This document shows, piece by piece, positions 26,134 to 35,045 of a stretch of 64,000 nucleotides of DNA. Positions within the stretch are counted from its first letter, which is position 1, and every line of letters begins with the position of its first letter. This stretch comes from Candidatus Sulfotelmatobacter kueseliae (GTDB taxonomy: Bacteria > Acidobacteriota > Terriglobia > Terriglobales > Acidobacteriaceae). Below the pieces are notes generated by a model that saw only the letters and a list, made by a program, of their open reading frames with translations, had not been told where the DNA came from and did no database searches. The DNA lies in contig OMOD01000180.1 of assembly GCA_900290255.1 (NCBI GenBank), forward strand, positions 18,704 through 82,703, in the 5' to 3' direction. Made by a program: the position numbers and the translations under genes.

Positions 26134-29100
26134 TCAGAACGTCAGGTGCAGCGCCATCTGAATAAAGCGCGGACTGCCAATGGTGTGCTGCAGCGTGCCC
26201 AGGTAGCCTGTCGGCGGGCACTGGTAAGCCCCAGTGGCCGGAACGCACGCGGAACCGGTGTAGATCGGCGGATTGGCGTAATTGGGATTAAATGACACAT
26301 CGTTGCTGGGAATATCGAAGCTCGGATGGTTGAAAATGTTGTAGGCAATAACGTCGTAGTTCAAGGCCCAGCTCTCTGTGATTTTGAAACTTTTCGAAAG
26401 GCCGAAATCAAAGCGATTCTGGAATGGGCCATGGAAGATATTCCGTCCGCCGGTGGTGTACGGGGTCTCGAAATAATCGCATGCCCCGGAGACTGGGTCG
26501 CACGGTGGCACCCCGCCCGTACCGGGCGTGATCGGCGCTGGAATCCCAAAGGCTAACTGGTTCAGTACCGGCTTCGAGCCGTTGATTCCGGTTGTTCCCT
26601 GTAGATACGGATTGGTGGCCGTTGCGCCAACACCGCCGACGGGAACTATTGGATTGGTGACCGCATCTTGGCCGCCACCCCAATAAATGCTGGCCGCGCC
26701 GCCAGTGTAGTCAATTACGCTGTAGGGCTGCCCGCTCTGCAGCACAGTCACACCGTTAAACGCCCAGCCGTTAATTAGTTGCTTTTCCCATCCCTGCGCC
26801 GTGGCACGCGACGGGAGTTCATAGTGATAGACCACCGTCCAGACGTGTGTGCGGTTAAAGTCGGAGTTGCCATAGGCCGACCTGGGATTGTTGGGATCGT
26901 TCCCGTTGAAGAAAAGACCCAGGGCGCTCTGTTCGTCCAGCGTGTGCGCGTAGGTGTAGGAACCGGAGACCTGCAATCCGTGTTGCAAGCGTTTAGTTAC
27001 GTTGAACTGCAGGGCCGCATAGTTGGACATCCCTAGCGCCTTATAGAAAGTGGAATTGGGATCGTAGCCAATGTTAGGAGCGCGCAGCGACACGTTACCC
27101 GTCGGATAGCCATCCGTGATCGTCTGGTTAGCTTCTGCCGCTACTCCGGTAACGCTATACCCGTATGAATAGTTTTGCTGGTTGGGACCGCCTGCCAAGA
27201 CCGGGTTTTGTGGCGTGGCAATCTGCGCCTGATTGAAGGGCAGAGGGATCGTTTCGTGTACGCCGTGGTTGCCCACGTAGCCGAGCGTGAAAACCAGGTC
27301 GTTCTTCGGCTGCCATTGCAGATCCAGCGTCCAGTTCTCCGAGTAAGGCAGTTTGTTCTTGGGATCGTAGCCCGCAAACATGAACGGGCCACACCCGCTC
27401 TCCCCAATCCCTTTGCAGTAACTCGTATTCTGCTTGAGTAACCAGTCGGCATTTGGCAACAACTGCTGCACCTGTGAGAAGTTGGTGGGCGGAGGACGCA
27501 CCGTCAACCAGGGCTGTGCGAACGAGTTTTGCTGCGCATAGACCGGAACCACAAACGGCTCTGCCACCGTCACACCGAAGGGACCGCTGACTCCGCCGCC
27601 GGCGCCGGGTGAAAACTCGCTGAAATACTCTCCGCGGTCGTAGTACATACCGAATCCAGCGCGAACCACGACGTTATGCGCAAAGGCCGGGGTGTACGCG
27701 AGCCCGAGACGCGGAGCAAATCCCCACTGCCGTCCCGTAAGCGTCGAGTTGCTGACACCCTTCGTGCCACCGAATGCCTTGTTGTTTCCGGCGATCACCA
27801 GCCCGATGTTCTCAATCGTGTCGCTCGCCACATTGTAGGAATAGTCGTCGGGATGGAAGTTCGTGAGATTGCCGTTCTTCTCGTAGAGGGGGCCGTCCCA
27901 ATCCCACCGCAGCCCAAGGTCCAAGGTCAGGTTCGACTGCACCCGGATATTGTCCTGCACATAGGCGCCGACCTGCTTCGAACGGTAATAGCGGCTCGTG
28001 GCGCCGCTCAATACCTCCGACGGGTCCTGCCCGTAGCAGTAGGCCGTGTTCGGCCCGCACACCTGGCCCGTCAGAAAGTCGGGGAAATCCGCAAAGGTAA
28101 TGCGCGCCACCGAGTTGTTCTTGTTGATGACGTTGAGCTGCGCATAACCGAAATTCATTCCCGAGGAAATCGAGTGGTGTCCCCGGCTCCATTTCAGGTC
28201 GGTAGAGAACTGCGCGCCGTTCTGATAAAAACCCGCATTGGCAAAGTTGTTAACCGGACCGATGGAGAGAGTATTCCCGCTCCAATAAGGACTGTACGTA
28301 GGATCGTAGGTTGCGTTGTCCGCATTCTTGAGATTGATGCCCGGAAAGAAGCTTGTGCCCGGAATGCTGATTCCCACCGAGGACGGCTTTATGAACTGGT
28401 TGGTGGAAGCGTAATCGCGCATGCGGATAAACCCTACGCGCTGTTCCCAGGTAAGGTTTGGAGTGACGGAAGTCGCGTTGTCGAGCGAGAACGTTTGGCT
28501 GCCAGCCGAGAGCGATTGCGGGAAGCCGAGCAGGGTACTCTGCGCGAACGGCGTGGCGTTGGGATCGTTCTGGAAGTAATATTTCAGCGCAAGCCGGTCC
28601 TTGGGGCTGAAATAGTAGTCCACATTGGCATTGACCTGGTCGGCGCTGAAATGAGAGCTCGGGCCCAGAATGTTCGCGTCCCCACCTTGGCTTTGTAGAC
28701 CTGTTGTTTGAAAGTTCGGAATCCACCACGTGCCGTCTGGCGCTTTCTGTTTCATGATAGCCAGGGATTGAGCGGTAATTTGGCTCGCCGTTATGCAGGC
28801 TGGGTTGGGACCCGTGCAAGGAAAGTCGGTATTGGCGAGCGCGGCCAGACCGTCGGCGGTGCGATTGTTGTCGGCGAGTCCCGGCGGCACAGCAGCGATT
28901 GAGTTGGCCAGCAACTGGTCGGTAACGCGCTGCGCCTGGTACGAGCCAAAGAAAAACAGCTTATCCTTCCTGATCGGACCGCCGATGTAACCGCCCGCGA
29001 CCGTCCGGTGCATTTGCGGACGCGGCAGTTGGTTGTGATTGAAAAACCACTCGTTCGCGTTCCAACCTGTTTGTTGGTGAAATGCGTAGGCCCCACCGTG

Positions 29101-30003
29101 CAACTGGTTCGTGCCGGATTTCGTAATGGCCACGATCTGGGCGCCGCTGTTCGCTCCCTGCGAGGCATCGTACATCGCCGAATTCACTTGCATTTCCTGG
29201 ATCGTTTCCGGCGGCGGGGACGGCAATGCCTCGCCGATCGCACCGTAAACGGAAGTGCTGGTGGCAATTTCTCCGCTCGGGTTGTTGCCGTTTCCGTTTT
29301 CGCCAATGTTGACTGCCACCCGACTCGAGGTCACCTGGCTGCTGGATTTTCCGTTGAAGAGGTTATTCGCGTTCACGCCGTTAATCGTGAAGCTGTTGCT
29401 GGTGTCGCGCTGGCCGTTGGACCACACTGCCTGATTTCCCAAGCCGGCGTTGGTGCCGGCGGTGTTCAGCAGATCGGCGCTTACGCCGGGACTCAGGATG
29501 GCCAATTGCGTGAAACTCCCTGTACCCAGCGGCATCTCGGTGATCTGCGACTCATTCAACGTGTATCCGGTGGTGGTGTCGACCTGGTTCAGCAGCGGGG
29601 TTGCTTCGACGGTTACCATTTCGGACGCGGAACCCGGCTTAAGGATCGCGTTGATCGTCGCGGTACGATCCGCCCGCAGGATGATCTGTGGGTGCACGTC
29701 CGTTTGAAAGCCGCCCTTGAGGAACTTAACTTCGTAGGTGCCGATGGGCAGGTCGGCGATGCTGAACGAACCATCGTTCTTGCTTTGCGCCGTTAGTTCC
29801 AGATTCGTGGCCAAGGCACGAGCCTGGACAGTGGCTCCTTGCACGACAGCACCGCTGCTGTCGGTGACGGTGCCGTTGATGGACCCGAGCGTCTGTTGGC
29901 CGAGCGCAAGTTGCGGCAGGCAGGCGAGACTCAGTACCGCGATGACAACCAGCACACGGAAGGAAAATGTCGAGCGAAGCAGAGAATGACCCCAGTAGGT
30001 CAT
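26134..30003 (-). CDS. Oar-like TonB-dependent outer-membrane receptor with carboxypeptidase-regulatory domain
   Basis: 1289 residues. A signal peptide (to about residue 36, LPQLALGQQ) is followed by a carboxypeptidase-regulatory-like beta domain (about 37-115, GSINGTVTDSSGAVVQGATV, DLPIGTYEVKF), a plug domain (about 125-270, with VEATPLLNQVDTTTGYTLN) and a large beta-barrel ending in the aromatic residue of MALHLTF, as expected for BAM-dependent insertion. This architecture is greatly expanded in Acidobacteriota and is usually linked to uptake of large or complex substrates; the cargo cannot be told from sequence. GGAGGG lies 7 nt before the ATG. No TonB-system or SusD partner is adjacent. 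Confidence 0.95.
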   Translation of the reverse strand: MTYWGHSLLRSTFSFRVLVVIAVLSLACLPQLALGQQTLGSINGTVTDSSGAVVQGATVQARALATNLELTAQSKNDGSFSIADLPIGTYEVKFLKGGFQTDVHPQIILRADRTATINAILKPGSASEMVTVEATPLLNQVDTTTGYTLNESQITEMPLGTGSFTQLAILSPGVSADLLNTAGTNAGLGNQAVWSNGQRDTSNSFTINGVNANNLFNGKSSSQVTSSRVAVNIGENGNGNNPSGEIATSTSVYGAIGEALPSPPPETIQEMQVNSAMYDASQGANSGAQIVAITKSGTNQLHGGAYAFHQQTGWNANEWFFNHNQLPRPQMHRTVAGGYIGGPIRKDKLFFFGSYQAQRVTDQLLANSIAAVPPGLADNNRTADGLAALANTDFPCTGPNPACITASQITAQSLAIMKQKAPDGTWWIPNFQTTGLQSQGGDANILGPSSHFSADQVNANVDYYFSPKDRLALKYYFQNDPNATPFAQSTLLGFPQSLSAGSQTFSLDNATSVTPNLTWEQRVGFIRMRDYASTNQFIKPSSVGISIPGTSFFPGINLKNADNATYDPTYSPYWSGNTLSIGPVNNFANAGFYQNGAQFSTDLKWSRGHHSISSGMNFGYAQLNVINKNNSVARITFADFPDFLTGQVCGPNTAYCYGQDPSEVLSGATSRYYRSKQVGAYVQDNIRVQSNLTLDLGLRWDWDGPLYEKNGNLTNFHPDDYSYNVASDTIENIGLVIAGNNKAFGGTKGVSNSTLTGRQWGFAPRLGLAYTPAFAHNVVVRAGFGMYYDRGEYFSEFSPGAGGGVSGPFGVTVAEPFVVPVYAQQNSFAQPWLTVRPPPTNFSQVQQLLPNADWLLKQNTSYCKGIGESGCGPFMFAGYDPKNKLPYSENWTLDLQWQPKNDLVFTLGYVGNHGVHETIPLPFNQAQIATPQNPVLAGGPNQQNYSYGYSVTGVAAEANQTITDGYPTGNVSLRAPNIGYDPNSTFYKALGMSNYAALQFNVTKRLQHGLQVSGSYTYAHTLDEQSALGLFFNGNDPNNPRSAYGNSDFNRTHVWTVVYHYELPSRATAQGWEKQLINGWAFNGVTVLQSGQPYSVIDYTGGAASIYWGGGQDAVTNPIVPVGGVGATATNPYLQGTTGINGSKPVLNQLAFGIPAPITPGTGGVPPCDPVSGACDYFETPYTTGGRNIFHGPFQNRFDFGLSKSFKITESWALNYDVIAYNIFNHPSFDIPSNDVSFNPNYANPPIYTGSACVPATGAYQCPPTGYLGTLQHTIGSPRFIQMALHLTF

Positions 30004-30185
30004 GGCGCAACCCTCCAGTCAACAGGTGGCACACCTTATAGCAAAATCGAGTGGCGACCTTCAAGGTCGACCGATGAATTCTCGGTTAATTTTCCTTCAG
30101 GTGCGCCCGGGCCGTCCGCACTGTGCTCAACGATTTTGGGCCTGCTCTACGCGGCCTACGCTCCAGACTGGACTATTCTTTCATC

Positions 30186-30392
30186 GTGAGCAATGTGGAA
30201 GATCAGGACCGCGCCGGGTTGTGCGTCCGGTGCCGGTTCATGCGGCTGATGAACTCCGACCGCGGTGCAACCTTCTACTCATGCGAGCGGTCGGCAACTG
30301 ACGTGGCGTTCCCAAAGTATCCGCGTCTGCCGGTGTTGCAGTGCCCAGGGTACGAGCGTCGACCTGCGAAGAACGACTCCCCGAACAAATAG
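30186..30392 (+). CDS. Small Cys-rich, probably zinc-binding protein
   Basis: 68 residues starting with GTG (VSNVEDQDRAGLC). The pattern LCVRC, then YSCERS, then VLQCPGYE gives four cysteines spaced as in a small zinc ribbon, and PKYPRLPVLQCPGY looks strongly constrained. Small proteins with this C-terminal pattern are, as far as I recall, widespread and uncharacterised. No Shine-Dalgarno sequence is present; a TATTCT 6 nt upstream of the GTG could indicate a leaderless message. An ATG-initiated extension to 30123 has no coding look. Confidence 0.7.
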   Translation: MSNVEDQDRAGLCVRCRFMRLMNSDRGATFYSCERSATDVAFPKYPRLPVLQCPGYERRPAKNDSPNK

Positions 30393-30540
30393 TCTCCCGT
30401 CGGAATGTTTCCGCCGAGCTGGCTGGAAATCGCCGATTCGACGATCTGGCGTGACCAGCCTCACTGCGCACGCCGCGAGGCTGCTGCAGAATGACTTGAG
30501 GTTCCGGACGAAGTCCGGGACGTCCCAAAGGAGTCATATC

Positions 30541-30717
30541 ATGTTGATGAAGATTCTTGCCGGCGGCGCCATCGTTCTATTCTTTGTTTGATTGATTGCC
30601 GTGCTCCAGGGCTGGAGTAAAAACACGCTTTTCCAGCGGATGATCGGATTGGCATTTTTGGTCGGGTTTGGCTTCGCGGCTACTTGGGGCGCTCGGGTTC
30701 TCCACTTAATTCGCTGA
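30541..30717 (+). pseudogene. Small two-helix membrane protein interrupted by in-frame TGA (codon 17)
   Basis: The ATG at 30541 has a consensus AAAGGAG 7 nt upstream. The frame reads MLMKILAGGAIVLFFV, then TGA at 30589-30591, then continues open for 41 further codons (LIAVLQGWSKNTLFQRM, GLAFLVGFGFAATWG, ARVLHLIR) to a TGA at 30715-30717. Together this is a coherent 58-codon protein with two membrane helices, so the TGA most simply reflects a TGG-to-TGA nonsense change or a sequencing error. Reinitiation at TTG (30592) or GTG (30601), or TGA readthrough, cannot be excluded; CTCCAGGGCTGGAG, which can fold into a small hairpin, begins 12 nt after the TGA. Function unknown. Confidence 0.65.
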
Positions 30718-30750
30718 GAACCTGGCGTCGCCACCGGGAATCGGCGAGAC

Positions 30751-32388
30751 TCAGCCGATCCCAAGCTCTTTGGCCAGCGCCTTCCACTTGCTATCCACCA
30801 GCGCCTTGGTCTTCGCGTCCATAACAATTTCCTCTGGCCAGGGGCGCGTGAATCCTTCGCTTGCCCACTTGCGCGTGGCATCAATTCCCATCTTCGAGCC
30901 GTAGTCGGGCAGGCGCGAAGCGTGGTCGAGCGAATCCACGGGGCCGAGCGTGAACTGAATATCGCGCTCGGGATCGATGTGGTTGAATACTCTCAACGTC
31001 ACGTCGGCGAGATCCTGCACGTCCACATTTTCATCCACCACCACAATGCACTTGGTGAACATGGCCTGGCCCAGCGACCAGATAGCGTTCATCACTTTGC
31101 GAGCCTGGCCGGGGTAAGACTTCTTGATTGAGACGATCATCAGATTGTGAAAGATGCCTTCAATCGGCAGGTTGATGTCCACCAGTTCGGGAATGGTGAG
31201 TTTCATCAGCGGCAGAAAGATGCGCTCGACCGCCTTGCCCATGTAGGCGTCTTCCTGCGGCGGCTTGCCGACGATAGTTGCGGCGTAGATCGGATCTTTG
31301 CGGTGCGTGATGCAAGTGACGTGGAACACGGGATACAGGTCCTCCAGCGAATAGAAGCCGGTGTGATCGCCAAACGGGCCCTCCGTGCGGAGTTCGTCGA
31401 GATTGACGTAGCCTTCGAGGACGATCTCGCTCGTCGCCGGAACCTCAAGGTCCACGGTTTCGCACTTCACCAGATCCACGGGAGCCCCGCGCAGGAAGCC
31501 GGCGATCACATACTCCTCGATGTCAGGCGGGGCAGGAACAACGGCGCAGAACGTTACGACCGGGTCGGTGCCGATCGCGACCGCAACTTCCATCTTGCCC
31601 GAAGGCCGTTCCCCCGGGGCAAGAACAGAACCACCGGAGGATCGAGCCATGATCTCTACGGCCGCGCGCGCTGACTCCGCGCGCGCCGGACGGGCGAGGG
31701 CGCCCGTCCCCACACGATCCTCCACCGCCATTCGCATGCGTTCGCGGGCGTGCTCGGCGGCATTCTTCTGCCGCTGCCAGTGCATTCCGGCCGTGCGCTC
31801 GTCGTAAACCTGCATGCGGTACATGCCCAGGTTGCGCTTGCCGGTCTTAGGATCGCGCGTCACCACGCAGGGCAGAGTGATGAAACGCCCGCCATCTTTC
31901 GGCCAGCACTGCAGGACAGGAAAATCGAGAAGCGAGAACTGGTCGCGCTGAATCACTTCTTTGCATGGGCCGGTCGAAACCGTGCGCGGGAAGAACTTTC
32001 CCGCTTCCGCCAGAAGCGGCAGCATCTTGATTTTGTCGAGGAAACCCTGGGGCGATTTCACATCCATGAAGGCGCGGATGCGGTCGGCGACCTCGTCGAA
32101 GGAAGTGACGCCGAGCGCCAGCTTCATGCGGGCGTCGGAGCCAAACTGATTGATGAGAAGCTGGGAGCGAGCATGGCCCTTGAGATTCTGAAAGAGCAGG
32201 GCAGGGCCGCCAGGCTGGCGGCCTTCGCCCGCCCGGACAGAGGGCGGCTGTCCCCGCAGGTGCACCTTGGAAACCCGGTCGGTGATTTCCGCAATCTCCA
32301 GGATGGGGCTTGCTTCGGTCTGAATGCGCTTCAGTTCGCCGGCGCGGTCGAGCGCGGCGATCCACTGGCGAAGATCGTCGAAGGGCAA
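30751..32388 (-). CDS. UbiD-family (prenylated-FMN) decarboxylase with two repeat-encoded insertions
   Basis: 545 residues from a TTG start (LPFDDLRQWIAALDRAGELK; AGAGGA just upstream); a frame extending to 32511 runs into the DUF4440 gene's leader and is unlikely. Conserved UbiD features: GRFITLPCVVTRDPKTGKRN, GMYRMQVYDERTAGMHWQ, KMEVAVAIGTDP, the catalytic Glu region LRTEGPFGDHTGFYS and VVDENVDVQDLADV. Candidate substrates are polyprenyl-4-hydroxybenzoate or menaquinone-pathway intermediates; no UbiX is nearby. Two palindromic repeats add about 18 residues near 43-60 (VHLRGQPPSVRAGEGRQP) and about 35 near 222-255 (VGTGALARPARAESARA), both at places where homologues normally continue directly. 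Confidence 0.93.
   Translation of the reverse strand: MPFDDLRQWIAALDRAGELKRIQTEASPILEIAEITDRVSKVHLRGQPPSVRAGEGRQPGGPALLFQNLKGHARSQLLINQFGSDARMKLALGVTSFDEVADRIRAFMDVKSPQGFLDKIKMLPLLAEAGKFFPRTVSTGPCKEVIQRDQFSLLDFPVLQCWPKDGGRFITLPCVVTRDPKTGKRNLGMYRMQVYDERTAGMHWQRQKNAAEHARERMRMAVEDRVGTGALARPARAESARAAVEIMARSSGGSVLAPGERPSGKMEVAVAIGTDPVVTFCAVVPAPPDIEEYVIAGFLRGAPVDLVKCETVDLEVPATSEIVLEGYVNLDELRTEGPFGDHTGFYSLEDLYPVFHVTCITHRKDPIYAATIVGKPPQEDAYMGKAVERIFLPLMKLTIPELVDINLPIEGIFHNLMIVSIKKSYPGQARKVMNAIWSLGQAMFTKCIVVVDENVDVQDLADVTLRVFNHIDPERDIQFTLGPVDSLDHASRLPDYGSKMGIDATRKWASEGFTRPWPEEIVMDAKTKALVDSKWKALAKELGIG
31665..31722. repeat. Palindromic repeat inserted in frame inside ubiD-type gene (second site)
   Basis: Contains GGACGGGCGAGGGCGCCCGT followed by CCCCACACG. 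On the coding strand it gives V-G-T-G-A-L-A-R-P, the same peptide as encoded by the copy in nth at 45503-45567. A further GC-rich hairpin (GCGCGCGCTGACTCCGCGCGCG) adjoins. Confidence 0.88.
32207..32262. repeat. Palindromic repeat inserted in frame inside ubiD-type gene (first site)
   Basis: Contains CCGCCAGGCTGGCGG and GGACAGAGGGCGGCTGTCC, variants of the GACAGCCGCCCTCGGCTGTC family. It encodes VHLRGQPPSVRAGEGRQP between the conserved EITDRVSK and GGPALLFQN. Confidence 0.85.
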
Positions 32389-32498
32389 GAGGTCCTCTCG
32401 CTGTGACGCAAGGTGGTGTGACGCACGATTATAAGAGCATGGCGCAGGTCTCGCCACTTGTGGGTTACAATTCGGCGACCAAACAAGGGGGCACTGCG

Positions 32499-32972
32499 AT
32501 GGAAAAAACAAAGCTCTTAGCGAAGGTCGGACTGCTGGGAGTCATGCTGTTTGCCGCTGTCGCGTTGGCCGTTGGCCAAGCGCCGGGCGACGACTCGGAA
32601 GCCGTCCGCCAAGTCGAGAGTCGCTTCCATCAGGCCTTCGTAGCCGGGGATGCGAAGACCCTCGATGCGCTGCTGACCCCTGATTTTGTCTGGATGCACG
32701 GCGACGGAGCGGTGTGGCCCAAGCAGCAACTCCTCGACCTGATCCGCTCGGGAAAGTTGAACTATAAGCGCGACGAGATTGACAGCGTGAAGATTGCGCT
32801 TTACGGTTCCGCAGCGGTCGTTGTCGGACACGATGCGCGGGAGCGCGATACCGGCGAAAAGCTCGATTACAACTACACCACCACCTACGTGAAGCAAAGC
32901 GGCGAGTGGCACATCGCACTTTACCACAGCAGCCATTGCCCTTGCGCGAAACCGCCGTCCATACCGAAGTAA
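32499..32972 (+). CDS. Secreted NTF2-like (DUF4440/SnoaL-like) protein
   Basis: 157 residues. A signal peptide (about 1-25, KVGLLGVMLFAAVALAVGQA) is followed by a cone-shaped alpha+beta domain: VRQVESRFHQAFVAGDAKTL, LLTPDFVWMHGDGAVWPKQQ, and the C-terminal strand segment YVKQSGEWHIALYHSS. This matches the NTF2-like/DUF4440 family, whose members are ligand-binding or enzymatic in varied ways. ATG at 32499 chosen because AAGGGGG lies 7 nt upstream and it begins a signal peptide. It is divergent from the UbiD-type gene and nearly abuts the convergent M28 peptidase (6 nt). Specific function unknown. Confidence 0.87.
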   Translation: MEKTKLLAKVGLLGVMLFAAVALAVGQAPGDDSEAVRQVESRFHQAFVAGDAKTLDALLTPDFVWMHGDGAVWPKQQLLDLIRSGKLNYKRDEIDSVKIALYGSAAVVVGHDARERDTGEKLDYNYTTTYVKQSGEWHIALYHSSHCPCAKPPSIPK

Positions 32973-32978
32973 ACGCGG

Positions 32979-34790
32979 CTACTTCCTTTGTTCGAGTTTG
33001 ACGCTGGCCGTCACCGGCTGCCCGTCGCGCAGGACTTTCACTTCGACCACGTCTCCCACCTTGCTGCGCCGCAACGCATCGGTGAAATCGTAGAGATTCT
33101 TGATGGGCTTGTCGCCGAATTGAATAAGCACATCTCCGGCCTTCAATCCCGCTTTGGCCGCGGGTGAGTTCGGCTTCACGTCGGCAAACTTCACGCCGTT
33201 TTCGGTTTGGCCGAAGTCCGGGATCGAGCCGAAATAGGGGCCGTAGCCGGCTCCTCCTCCGCCTGCCGGCGGCTTGTCTTCCGCGACTACCTGGAATGTG
33301 GGTGTGTCCTGAGCATTCGCCAGCTGCACCGCTACGTTGCCAATCATGTCGAGCAGGCGCACGGCAGAGGGCGCGTTGATCTTGTCCCAGGTATCGGAAG
33401 GTTTGTGGTAATCCGAATGCAAGCCGGAGAAAAAGAAGAGCACAGGAATCTTCTTGGCCACGAATGAAGTGTGGTCGCTCGAGGAATATCCTCCGGGCGA
33501 GTACTCGATTTTGAAAGGCGTGTCTTTCTGCGCCTGTTCGAGGATCAATTTGAAAGTCGAGCCCGTGCCAACCCCGCCGATGTAAACCTTGTCGTCTTTG
33601 ATGCGGCCGATCATGTCCATGTTGATCATGGCCACGGCTTTGGCGAGCGGGCGCGTCGGTTCCTTCACCCACTCCGCCGATCCCAGCAGGCCGAGTTCTT
33701 CGCCGGCAAAATTCATAAATAAAATGCTGCGCCGCAACTGGCCGCGCTGGGGCGCGAGCAGGCGCGCCAGTTCAAGAACTCCGGCCGTACCGCTGGCATT
33801 GTCATCGGCCCCGGGATGGATCTGCCCGATTTGCGATGGCGCCAGGGAATCAACTCCGCCGCGGCCCAGGTGATCGTAGTGGGCTCCAATGATCACGTAT
33901 TCCTCGGTCTGGCCCGGGAGCCATGCCAGAACGTTATTCACAGTCGCGCGGGTGGTTTCGATGTCAATGTGGAGCGACAGGCGTAGCGTCTCGGGCAGAG
34001 CGAACGAGGCGGGCTTGGTCGCGGAATTGATCTGTTCCTGAACTTCTTTCAGCGACTTCCCGGCTGCTTGGAGCCAGGCGTCCGCCACCGCGTTTTTCAC
34101 TTGCACGAAAACGAGGCCAACATTTTCCGGTCCGCTGACACTGCCAAAACGACTCAGCAGGTCTTCCTCGCCGTCACCCAACTTACCGTTTACCACGACC
34201 ACGGCCTTGGCTCCGTGATTGCGGGCATTAATCGCCTTGGTGATCAGTTGCGAATGCTGGGTCAGTCCCTGGTGGCCGCTCTTCTCCGCAAAGCCCGAAG
34301 GCTCATAGCGCAGCACGACCACGATCTTGTCCTTAACGTCGACTCCGGCGTAGTCGTCGTAGTGAAACTCGTCGGCTGTCGCGCCGTATCCGGCGAAAAC
34401 GACCGGGCCTGCGACCTGACCTGAAGAAGAGAAGCTGAAGGGAACGAAATCCTCGTTGATCTTCAGATTCTTGGAGTCAGCCGACTCGACGACAAGGTGA
34501 TTATCAGACTTGAGCCGCGCCCCGGTGATGACGCTGAAAGGCTGCGCGTAGCCGTTGACGCCCGCGGGCGGGAGGCCAAGCTCCTTGTATCGCTTCTCGA
34601 TCAGATGCTCAGCGCGCGTGATGCCCTTGGTGCCGGCGCCGCGGCCTTCCATGTCCGGAGCGGCCAGCGTCTTGATGTCATTCAGGTAACGGGTCGGATC
34701 TGCCGGTTGGAACGGAGTCGAAGCCGCGGTGAGAACTAGGGCAGCGGCAAAGGCAAGCAGAAAACGATGGAAGCGCAGACGATTCGGCAT
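32979..34790 (-). CDS. Secreted M28 family zinc aminopeptidase with PA and PDZ domains
   Basis: 603 residues. A signal peptide (to about residue 24) is followed by an N-terminal cap, a protease-associated-like insert (about 120-230, VVFAGYGATADEFHYDDYAG) and the M28 catalytic domain. Zinc ligands are visible in GAHYDHLG, HPGADDNASG, AGEELGLLGS (catalytic Glu plus ligand), INMDMIGR and FFSGLHSDYHKPSD. A C-terminal PDZ domain (about 510-595) has KPNSPAAKAGLKAGDVLIQF. It removes N-terminal residues from peptides, probably in the periplasm or outside. ATG at 34790 gives the signal peptide. Upstream is a repeat-rich gap without a clear promoter. Confidence 0.94.
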   Translation of the reverse strand: MPNRLRFHRFLLAFAAALVLTAASTPFQPADPTRYLNDIKTLAAPDMEGRGAGTKGITRAEHLIEKRYKELGLPPAGVNGYAQPFSVITGARLKSDNHLVVESADSKNLKINEDFVPFSFSSSGQVAGPVVFAGYGATADEFHYDDYAGVDVKDKIVVVLRYEPSGFAEKSGHQGLTQHSQLITKAINARNHGAKAVVVVNGKLGDGEEDLLSRFGSVSGPENVGLVFVQVKNAVADAWLQAAGKSLKEVQEQINSATKPASFALPETLRLSLHIDIETTRATVNNVLAWLPGQTEEYVIIGAHYDHLGRGGVDSLAPSQIGQIHPGADDNASGTAGVLELARLLAPQRGQLRRSILFMNFAGEELGLLGSAEWVKEPTRPLAKAVAMINMDMIGRIKDDKVYIGGVGTGSTFKLILEQAQKDTPFKIEYSPGGYSSSDHTSFVAKKIPVLFFFSGLHSDYHKPSDTWDKINAPSAVRLLDMIGNVAVQLANAQDTPTFQVVAEDKPPAGGGGAGYGPYFGSIPDFGQTENGVKFADVKPNSPAAKAGLKAGDVLIQFGDKPIKNLYDFTDALRRSKVGDVVEVKVLRDGQPVTASVKLEQRK

Positions 34791-34888
34791 GATGGCAAAC
34801 CCCGTTTAGCGAGAATCGTATGGGTTGACGGAAGCAGTGTCAACGAACCGGACCCACCAGTAATGTCTCGGTGTGCGGAAACAACTGT

Positions 34889-34967
34889 GTGGGAGCAGCC
34901 GCCCAAGCCGCCCTCAGCGTAGTCGAAGTGGCTGTCCGGTCGAGCGCAGCTCGACAGGGCGCAGACC
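34889..34967. repeat. Dispersed repeat with GCCGCCC core and GTCGAGCGCAGCTCGAC hairpin
   Basis: Combines CAGCCGCCCAAGCCGCCCTC, AGCGTAGTCGAAGTGGCTGT and the perfect hairpin GTCGAGCGCAGCTCGAC. Related to the elements at 15838 and 39725. It lies in the 34791-35045 gap, which otherwise shows nothing recognisable. Confidence 0.7.
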
Positions 34968-35045
34968 AGCACCGGTTGATGCGATTTTGCCGCTCCTGAA
35001 TTAACGATCATGATTCAACGATCATGGATTTACAATCACGGTGTC

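Noticed and set aside
30589..30617. Claim of a true selenoprotein
   Set aside because: The hairpin is short, the site would lie in a membrane helix and no Sec machinery is visible; kept only as a low-probability alternative.
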